Shown: positions 57,511 through 64,000 of the stretch, piece after piece
How positions within the stretch are numbered: position 1 is the stretch's first letter
Layout: every line of letters starts with the position of its first letter
Assembly (NCBI RefSeq): GCF_040954645.1
Contig: NC_092804.1
Span: 146,081,108 to 146,145,107 of the forward strand
DNA: 64,000 nt
Source of the DNA: Diabrotica undecimpunctata
Lineage: Eukaryota; Arthropoda; Insecta; Coleoptera; Chrysomelidae
Direction: 5' to 3'
Translations under genes and position numbers: made by a program
Notes under the pieces: model-generated
The model's database searches: none
Told to the model about the DNA's origin: nothing
The model's input: the letters and a program-made list of their open reading frames with translations, nothing else

Positions 57511-60371
57511 GTAAAAATGACTCCTTGAAATCAAAATCAAATGTATGTGTTTACTATCTCAACACTGGGGGCATGCAAACAAAAATACAGAGTTTCCAGC
57601 AAGCTTTGAGTTGTTCCTGCTATGATATAGTAATGATTGCAGAGACTTGGTTGAATTCAGATTATTCTGATGCTGAATTGGGAGTTCCAGAGTATGAAAT
57701 TTATAGATGTGATCGTGAAGTGGGGTTAAACACTCTAAAGACACGTGGAGGTGGTATATTAATCGCAGCTAAAAAGAGCCTTTCTACTCAAAAAATCATA
57801 GTTCCTCTTGTTGACTCTGACATATATCAGTTATACCTAACATTTAAAATCAAAACTCAAAATTTTGTTATTGGCTGTGTATATATACCTTCTCCATCAC
57901 CTTCTCAGTCTTATTTAAGACATTGTGAAACTGTTGAATATGTTTACACTAATTTTTCAGATAGTCTGTTTGTCTTGGCAGGTGATTACAACCTGCCACA
58001 AGCTAAATGGGGCAATGATGAGTTGGGATTGACAGTGACAGGCACTGGAAATGACTCTGTAAGTATTGTAGCAAATTGCTTTAGTTTCTATAACTTTTTT
58101 CAAAAGAATGATATTTTGAACAGCAAAGGAGTCCCATTGGACCTGGTTTTTAGTAATTTGGAATCTATTAATGTTACTCCAGCAGTAGATAAAATTTTTG
58201 AGAATAGTTTAAATCACACAGCTATCAGTTTTGAACTAGTGTGTGAAGAAAATTTTGATGTTATGAATTACGAGGAATACTTTTATGATTTCAAAAATGG
58301 TGACTACTTTTCAATAAATAATTATTTAGCAAGTATAAATTGGGAGGAACTGTTTCTTAATGGTACAGTTGATAGTATGGTGGTCATTTTTTATGATATA
58401 ATTTACTCACTGATAGAACACTTTGTTCCACTAAAGAAATATAAAACCTCTACCTTTCCCTCTTGGTTCTCGTCAGAGCTGCGTAATCTAATTATATGTA
58501 AAAAACAGGCCCACAAACAATTTAAAATTAGTGGTAGGCAAGATGATTATGACCGTTTTGTGGATTTAAGAAACCAGTGTGAAATTTTAAGAGCAGACTG
58601 TCAGAAACAGTATTTAGATGGGATACAAAATAACATTTCTGATAATCCAAAATATTTTTGGTCTTATATTAAAAGCAAAAGAAATGGGTATAATATACCA
58701 TCCAGAATGGTCTATAATGATAGGGTTAGCTTAAATATCAAGGACTCTGCCAATATGTTCGCAGAATATTTCTCATCTGTCTACTCAGATGAACAAAAAG
58801 ATACTTTACCTTTTTTTAATTTTGACAGTTCGATTTGTTTGAGTTCTATAATACTTACAGCAACTGAGGTCTATGATACTATTGCAAATTGTAAAAACCG
58901 ATTATGTGCAGGGCCGGATGGAATCCCAGCCTATTTTCTGAAAAAATGTATATGTGTACTTATAAAACCAATTTTGTTTATTTTTAACAGATCACTTGGT
59001 ACTGGTAGCTTTCCCAGTCTCTGGAAGAAAAGTTTTTTAAAGCCGATTTTTAAATCGGGTGCAAGGAACGATATATCAAACTATCGAGCTGTCTGTAATC
59101 AGTCAGAGCTGCCCAAGTTGCTTGATTGTTTGGTTAGTAAGAAACTGACATGGAGTTTTAGAAGCATTTTTAATCCTGAACAATTTGGCTTTATGAGAGG
59201 GAGGTCAACAGATGCCAACCTAGTTTTGTATGTGAATCATATATACAACAGCTTTGAAGAGGGAGTCCAGGTTGACTCAATCTATACTGACTTTTCCAAA
59301 GCATTTGATCGGGTAAACCATGGGGTTCTCTTACAAAAACTAAGAGCTTTGGGTATTTTGGATCCCCTTCTTCAGTGGATTACAGAATTTGTTAGTGGCC
59401 GTACGCAGGCAGTTAACTTGGGAAGTGACACTTCAATTGAAATAACAGTTCCATCGGGCGTGCCACAAGGCTCCCATTGTGGCCCTGTTTTGTTTTGTTT
59501 GTTTCTGGTTGATTTAGTACAACAAATCAAAAATTGTAGTGTTCTTATGTTTGCTGACGATGTAAAACTGTTTAGAAAAATTCAATCCTGGAATGATGCT
59601 GCTATATTACAGGAAGATCTTAAATCGTTTTATGATTGGTGCACTTTAAACAAAATGTCACTCAATATAAACAAATGTCATAAAATGACATTCTCAAGGC
59701 AAAGAAATCCAATTGAATTTGTTTACTACATAAATAACTTGCCATTAGCCTCGAAAAATGAAGTATTAGATTTGGGAATCTGGTTAGACACCAAACTGTC
59801 ATTCTCAAGCCACATCAACCAAGTATCAAATAGAGCGATGAAAGTGCTGGGATTTATCCAACGCACATCAGTGGACCTGTCTTTGTTTACATTTAGAAAA
59901 CTTTATTGTGGTCTCGTTAGACCCATTCTGGAGTTTGGATCAGTTGTATGGTCCCCATCATACCACTGTTACATTCAACAGATTGAAAGAGTCCAGAATA
60001 AATTTCTGAGGGTAGCAGCCTATAAGAGTGGATACAGGAGAGAGGAATACAACTATCAGTGGGTAAGAGATAGTCTTAACTTACCAACACTTGAGTCAAG
60101 GAGGACATTGTTAGATTTATGTTTCTTACACAAAGTTATCAATGCTTTTATAGATTGTCCTCAACTCTTATCGCTTGTTAGTCTTAAAGTTCCTAGTAGA
60201 AGCAACAGACAATCAGAAATCTTTTCAGTGCCATTTCACCACACTAATTATGGTATCAATGAACCAACTACACGATTGGTCCGGAGTGCTAATAGCCTAC
60301 CAAGACAAATGGATATTTTTGACTCCAAAATTAGTTTGTTTAAAAAACAACTAAAAAGTATCTTACAATAA
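57483..60371 (+). CDS. ORF2 protein (endonuclease and RT) of the CR1-type element
   Basis: Open frame in -1 relative to ORF1, overlapping its end; the first ATG (57573) lies inside the endonuclease. APE endonuclease: YYLNTGGMQTK, MIAETWL, LAGDYNLPQAKWG and LDLVFSN. The final SDH motif is LNHTAIS, Asn in place of the usual Asp. RT: KPIFKSGARNDISNYRAV, GFMRGRSTDANL, YTDFSKAFDRVNHGVLL, SGVPQGSHCGPVLF and LMFADDVKLF (FADD). The thumb and C-terminal region end KSILQ. About 950 residues without a stop. Structurally complete; endonuclease activity is doubtful because of the Asn. Confidence 0.9.
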   Translation, partial: RSRRSDRDISKNDSLKSKSNVCVYYLNTGGMQTKIQSFQQALSCSCYDIVMIAETWLNSDYSDAELGVPEYEIYRCDREVGLNTLKTRGGGILIAAKKSLSTQKIIVPLVDSDIYQLYLTFKIKTQNFVIGCVYIPSPSPSQSYLRHCETVEYVYTNFSDSLFVLAGDYNLPQAKWGNDELGLTVTGTGNDSVSIVANCFSFYNFFQKNDILNSKGVPLDLVFSNLESINVTPAVDKIFENSLNHTAISFELVCEENFDVMNYEEYFYDFKNGDYFSINNYLASINWEELFLNGTVDSMVVIFYDIIYSLIEHFVPLKKYKTSTFPSWFSSELRNLIICKKQAHKQFKISGRQDDYDRFVDLRNQCEILRADCQKQYLDGIQNNISDNPKYFWSYIKSKRNGYNIPSRMVYNDRVSLNIKDSANMFAEYFSSVYSDEQKDTLPFFNFDSSICLSSIILTATEVYDTIANCKNRLCAGPDGIPAYFLKKCICVLIKPILFIFNRSLGTGSFPSLWKKSFLKPIFKSGARNDISNYRAVCNQSELPKLLDCLVSKKLTWSFRSIFNPEQFGFMRGRSTDANLVLYVNHIYNSFEEGVQVDSIYTDFSKAFDRVNHGVLLQKLRALGILDPLLQWITEFVSGRTQAVNLGSDTSIEITVPSGVPQGSHCGPVLFCLFLVDLVQQIKNCSVLMFADDVKLFRKIQSWNDAAILQEDLKSFYDWCTLNKMSLNINKCHKMTFSRQRNPIEFVYYINNLPLASKNEVLDLGIWLDTKLSFSSHINQVSNRAMKVLGFIQRTSVDLSLFTFRKLYCGLVRPILEFGSVVWSPSYHCYIQQIERVQNKFLRVAAYKSGYRREEYNYQWVRDSLNLPTLESRRTLLDLCFLHKVINAFIDCPQLLSLVSLKVPSRSNRQSEIFSVPFHHTNYGINEPTTRLVRSANSLPRQMDIFDSKISLFKKQLKSILQ

Positions 60372-60545
60372 GTTTGTTGTACATCTATATTATTCTTATA
60401 TGTTTGTATTATTCTGAGGTGTTTGTTATTTTAATAATTTATTGTTGTTAAGGTGTAACTTTGTAAAACTTGTGATTGTTATTTTAATAATTTATTGATT
60501 GTAAGATGTAACTTTGTAAAAATTGTAAGTAAATGGATGCCGTAT

Positions 60546-60546
60546 A

Positions 60547-60577
<31 letters not shown>
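60546..60577. repeat. (TAAA)n tail of the CR1-type element
   Basis: About eight tandem TAAA units at the 3' end, a microsatellite tail instead of poly(A). Confidence 0.9.
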
Positions 60578-60639
60578 GGTTGCCAGTGTCGGAGTGATGG
60601 AGGTTAACAGGTACTAATGAATTTGCAAGAAATGTAAGA

Positions 60640-60835
60640 TGTTTATTTTATTGGTTATATATAACCAATAAAAGTTTAATAAGTACCTACCTATTTGCAA
60701 AATAAAGTTTAATTCTTTAGATAAAATAAAACGTTTTATTTTATCTATTTGCAAAATAAAGTTTAATTCTTTGCCTGTTTGCAAAATAAAGTTTAATTCT
60801 TTAGATAAAATAAAACGTTTTATTTTATCTGAAAT
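60640..60835. repeat. Twin 28 bp palindromes and short tandem repeats
   Basis: AGATAAAATAAAACG followed by its exact complement occurs at 60719-60746 and 60803-60830. TTTGCAAAATAAAGTTTAAT occurs three times around them. A shorter palindrome, TTGGTTATATATAACCAA, is at 60651-60668. Confidence 0.9.
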
Positions 60836-61073
60836 GAGTGCATTCCACGAAGTAAGGGTTTCAACAATCAAACATTTAATTCTTTAATTCCAGGAATCTA
60901 CGACAGTAATTGACTAGATAATTACCTTCTAAACTTATTCCACAGAAAATGTGATAGTGGGTTTTTCCATTTTGTATATAGGAAGGTCCAAGTGGCGTAT
61001 TCAAAATTCTTAACAGTTCACTAAAAGTAGGTACTTCAGTTGCAAGGTGCAGTTTATTGTGTATACTAGTGTT

Positions 61074-62414
61074 ATGGAAAATTTGGAAGTGCCGTGTAAA
61101 CGCCGAAAAATTGGTCCTCTAACAGTTAATGAAAAAACATTAATATTTAATTGTTTTAAATCATTTACAGACAAACGTTTATGTGAAAGTGTTGATGAGA
61201 CCGTTGAGTTAGTTAGCAGTACACTTGGTGTTGGGAAATCTACGATTTACAGAGTTATTAAAGAAGAGAAATGTGGTAGTTTTCAAATGCCACGTAATGC
61301 TCCAGGGAAACCAAAATTTCAAATAGAATATCATTTTAAAGAAGGACTTCGACGGAAAGTGCATGAATTCTTCTTTGGACAAGAATTTCCAACATTGGAT
61401 AAAGTTCTTGTCTCAGTTCGAGATGATAAGGATTACCCAGAAATGAGTCGAAGTACGTTATGGAAACTTTTAAAAGAAATAGGCTTCCGCTGGAAAAAGA
61501 ATCCCAGAAAGTCTATTTTATTAGAAAGAAGCGATATTGTCATATGGAGAAGACATTTTCTAAGAACCATAAAGGAAATGAGAAACCAAAAAAGAAAAAT
61601 ATTTTATCTTGATGAAACATGGATCAACGAGGGTCATACACCAAATAAATTTTGGCAGGATGAAACTGTTACAAGTCAAAGGCACGCTTTTGTAAATAAC
61701 TTATCTACTGGTTTAAACCCACCATCAGGAAAGGGACGCAGGCTGATAATAGTACACATTGGCAGTTCAGACGGTTTTTTTGAAGGTGGTTTATTAACTT
61801 TTGAATCAACTCATACCGGTGACTACCATGAAGACATGAACGCTGATGTCTTTCAAGAATGGTTCGAACAAATGATAGATCTTCTTCCTAAGAACTGTGT
61901 AATAGTAATGGATAATGCAAGTTATCACTCCAGACTTATAGAAGGACTGCCCACAACCAAGTGGTTAAAAAAAGACTTGCAGAATTGGCTGAGTTCAAAA
62001 AATATTACGTACCATCCCGGATCTATAAGAAAGGAACTTTATTCGTTGTGTGCCCTTCATAAAGAAAAATTTAAAAAATACGAAATTGATGAAATTGCCA
62101 AAAATCGTGGAATGGCAGTACTTAGATCCCCACCATATCATTGTGAATTAAACCCGATTGAACTGGTATGGGCACAGATAAAGAGTGAAGTTTCAAGAAA
62201 AAATACCACTTTTAAAATTCATGATGTTAAACAGTTGTTTTTGGAGGCCGTAAATAATGTAAAACCTGAAAACTGGGAAAAGGCAGTAAATCACACTATT
62301 AAAGAAGAGGAAAAAATGTGGAAGCTGGACAATATTACTGATAAAATGATCGAGCCAGTTATTATAAATCTTGGTTCTGAAAGTTCATCTTCTGAATCTG
62401 ATTTGGATTTGTAA
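61074..62414 (+). CDS. Intact DDE_3/IS630-type transposase
   Basis: 446 residues from the ATG at 61074 (the open frame extends upstream to 61047 without another ATG). The N-terminal part is an HTH region (VSSTLGVGKSTIYRVIKEEK, MSRSTLWKLLKEIGFRWKK). The catalytic core has Asp in IFYLDETWINEGHT, Asp in VIVMDNASYHS and Glu in HCELNPIELVWAQIK, all intact. The tail is Ser/Asp-rich (SESSSSESDLDL). This Tc1/mariner-superfamily transposase type is often found as a single intact gene in insect genomes. No obvious terminal repeats were found, so it may be an active element with ends I missed, or a domesticated gene. It lies opposite to the convertase gene. Confidence 0.85.
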   Translation: MENLEVPCKRRKIGPLTVNEKTLIFNCFKSFTDKRLCESVDETVELVSSTLGVGKSTIYRVIKEEKCGSFQMPRNAPGKPKFQIEYHFKEGLRRKVHEFFFGQEFPTLDKVLVSVRDDKDYPEMSRSTLWKLLKEIGFRWKKNPRKSILLERSDIVIWRRHFLRTIKEMRNQKRKIFYLDETWINEGHTPNKFWQDETVTSQRHAFVNNLSTGLNPPSGKGRRLIIVHIGSSDGFFEGGLLTFESTHTGDYHEDMNADVFQEWFEQMIDLLPKNCVIVMDNASYHSRLIEGLPTTKWLKKDLQNWLSSKNITYHPGSIRKELYSLCALHKEKFKKYEIDEIAKNRGMAVLRSPPYHCELNPIELVWAQIKSEVSRKNTTFKIHDVKQLFLEAVNNVKPENWEKAVNHTIKEEEKMWKLDNITDKMIEPVIINLGSESSSSESDLDL

Positions 62415-62837
62415 CAAGTAGCTGTAAGTTTTATATTAATATTTTTATTCATCTATTTAACATACCTTAGACGGTTTTAAAAACTCTTTTTCTCTGTTGT
62501 AATTTTTAAAAATTAAAAAAAATGTGAATTTTTTAAAACCCTTTTTAATGTAGGCCAGTCAGTTCTAATATAGTGTGTGATAAAAGAGGTCACTTTTGTT
62601 TACATACACATAACACTTTATAACACTGAAATAATTCATTTATTTTTTACAATTATTCAAAGTAATTTTTCAATTAATCTTGAGCACGCCCATGGAGTGG
62701 TCGGAGCTACCAGTTAAAATTATGCTAATTACTCTCTCGTTCATAAAAATAAACTATAGTGGCATCACAGCTCTTATGAGCAAAAGTAATCTTCAGAACA
62801 ATTATATATTCATCACTGTCTCTGCAAACTCTTCTCC
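62415..62837. other. 3' flank of the transposase gene
   Basis: AT-rich. On the minus strand 62837-62720 reads RAWRRVCRDSDEYIIVLKIT then FAHKSCDATIVYFYERES, stop. This is an unassigned short open stretch that follows a possible acceptor (AACTGCAG). Confidence 0.4.
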
Positions 62838-63115
62838 ATGCTCTAACTGCAGTTGATTTTAAATCGTCCCTAAGTTGCCTTGATACCTAAGCCTCTGGCT
62901 TGTTGTCTCGTCGACCCTTTTCGGTCAAAAACTTGTGACTCTTATACTTTCCTCTCTCCTGATAATCCGTTCATAATATTTCTTTGTTTATTTAATTTTG
63001 ACATAAAAAAGTTTCTAGCATGTAAAGCATGTATTTATAGTAGAACGTCACTTATCCAAAATCAGGGAACAAAAGTTATTTCAGATAACTAAAACTCAAA
63101 TAAAATGTCAAATTT
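62838..63115. repeat. Dispersed repeat, copy 1, with pogo-like end
   Basis: About 280 bp whose second copy lies 500 bp downstream. Shared parts include GCTCTAACTGCAGT, AAGCCTCTGGCT and AGTAGAACGTCA. The last part, GTAGAACGTCACTTATCC then TTTCAGATAACTAAAAC, resembles pogo/Tigger-type terminal repeats. Confidence 0.7.
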
Positions 63116-63336
63116 GTAACGTTATCTAACGTTTTGGAACAATATTCTAAATTTAATACTGCAATGATAATATTTCTATATATGAACTGCTCCTTAAGGA
63201 CTCCTTAATGGCAGCCTAATGTTTATATTTATGGAACTCAAAAGTGTGTTAAAAGTGCCTTAAAACTAATTATTTTAACTCCAATTTTTAAAATTTTTCC
63301 CGAGACCCCTCGGTATCACCCCAAAAAATTTCTTTT

Positions 63337-63575
63337 TCATGCTCTAACTGCAGTAGATTTTAAATCTTTCCCTTAGTTGTCTTGATACCCAAGCCTCTGG
63401 CTCGTTATCCCATCGACCCTCTTCCTTTTCTTTTCTTTGTCTATTTAATTTTTACATGAAAATATAGGTTTTTAACATGTAAAACATGTATTTATAGTAG
63501 AACGTCAATTATACAAAACCAGAGGGCAAAAGTCATTTCGGATAACTAAAACTAAACTAAAATTTCAAAATTTGC
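63337..63575. repeat. Dispersed repeat, copy 2, with pogo-like end
   Basis: Same orientation as 62838-63115 with several indels. It ends AGTAGAACGTCAATTATAC and TTTCGGATAACTAAAAC. Confidence 0.7.
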
Positions 63576-63902
63576 AAATTAATTATACCTTGTATGTAGA
63601 TAGTTATATCTATACATATATTTTTTTAATTTAATGTAGTAGCAAAGTGCTTTTGCAAATTGGTTTTAGGATATCGGAAGTAATTTATTCGTTATCTAGC
63701 ATATGTTCATTAAACATTGTTATTATCTTTCACGCGTCAGTAGCCATTTAAATCCACTTATAAACAGCAATATGTTTCAGTCAAGAGGCAGCCGGTATTA
63801 GCTAATAAATTGATTTTTGATTTTTTGAAAGCATATTAGAAGTAGAAGGTATGGATACACTGATAAAGAAAAAATTTAGATATGTTTATTTATATCAGAT
63901 CC
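63576..63902. other. No recognisable gene
   Basis: AT-rich, no motif identified. Confidence 0.5.
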
Positions 63903-64000
63903 GTAACATCTATCTATAAAAGGCTAGGACGACAAGTCACACTGTTTGTCCGGTAAGGTAACTACGCCACTTAGGAAAGAAATCTAAACTACCAACATCT
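63903..64000 (+). other. Possible Helitron 5' end, cut by the window edge
   Basis: After ACA the sequence TCTATCTATAAAAGGCTAGG, then GACGACAAGTCACACTG and TTTGTCCGG, has the TC start and TATAAAAGGC style of insect Helitron left ends. Too little is visible to confirm. Confidence 0.35.

Larger units (their letters stand above)
56305..60575 (+). mobile_element. Full-length CR1-type non-LTR retrotransposon
   Basis: A short 5' UTR, two overlapping intact ORFs and a 3' UTR ending in a (TAAA)n tail are flanked by AAGGTTG at 56298-56304 and 60576-60582. The 7 bp duplication is short and could be by chance, but both ends fit the element. It is the only apparently full-length non-LTR element in the window. 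Confidence 0.85.

Noticed and set aside
62880..63092. Plus-strand 70-codon ORF
   Set aside because: Lies across a dispersed repeat with pogo-like end; no protein motif.

Overview
The window reads as intronic and flanking DNA of an insect, probably a beetle (that part is inference), with an AT-rich and transposon-dense genome. I recognise one host gene. It is a kexin-type proprotein convertase on the minus strand, best matching the neuroendocrine convertase PC1/3. Eleven coding exons run from 44233 down to 11442 and join in frame to 621 residues plus a stop. All four active-site residues are present. The first exon or exons (signal peptide and start of the propeptide) are not in the window, and the protein lacks the long C-terminal tail of vertebrate PC1/3.

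Nearly everything else is mobile DNA. Positions 1-10900, downstream of the gene, hold RTE-type and Jockey-type retrotransposon remnants and a DNA transposon with ~330 bp terminal inverted repeats. Two 5'-truncated retrotransposons, each with a clean target-site duplication, lie inside that transposon. The introns (11.7-44.1 kb) hold a Tc1/mariner pseudogene, several RTE, I and Jockey remnants, two giant palindromes built from inverted Penelope-like 3' ends, and a broken Penelope-like element with a GC-rich insert. They also hold a piggyBac-type remnant and a second copy of the RTE family with a (TA)n tail. Within them lies a structurally complete 6.7 kb errantivirus-like LTR element (23039-29758) with gag, pol and env and one difference between its 223 bp LTRs.

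Upstream of the last visible convertase exon (44.2-64 kb) lie a nearly intact Tc1-like element and an unidentified element with repeated GGACC motifs that is interrupted by a young I-like retrotransposon. Further on are CR1-like, RTE and Jockey remnants, a full-length CR1-type element with two intact ORFs, and an intact DDE transposase gene.

Two themes link the parts. First, (TA)n arrays sit at transposon boundaries again and again; at two loci target-site duplications show that the array is the 3' tail of the RTE element itself, while elsewhere elements have landed inside arrays. Second, the convertase gene keeps consensus splice sites and an intact frame while carrying more than 30 kb of intronic transposons, including a young LTR element in antisense. 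The most unusual signal is a frame-compatible splice donor/acceptor pair in the LTR element that would supply the env frame with a start codon and a hydrophobic leader it otherwise lacks.
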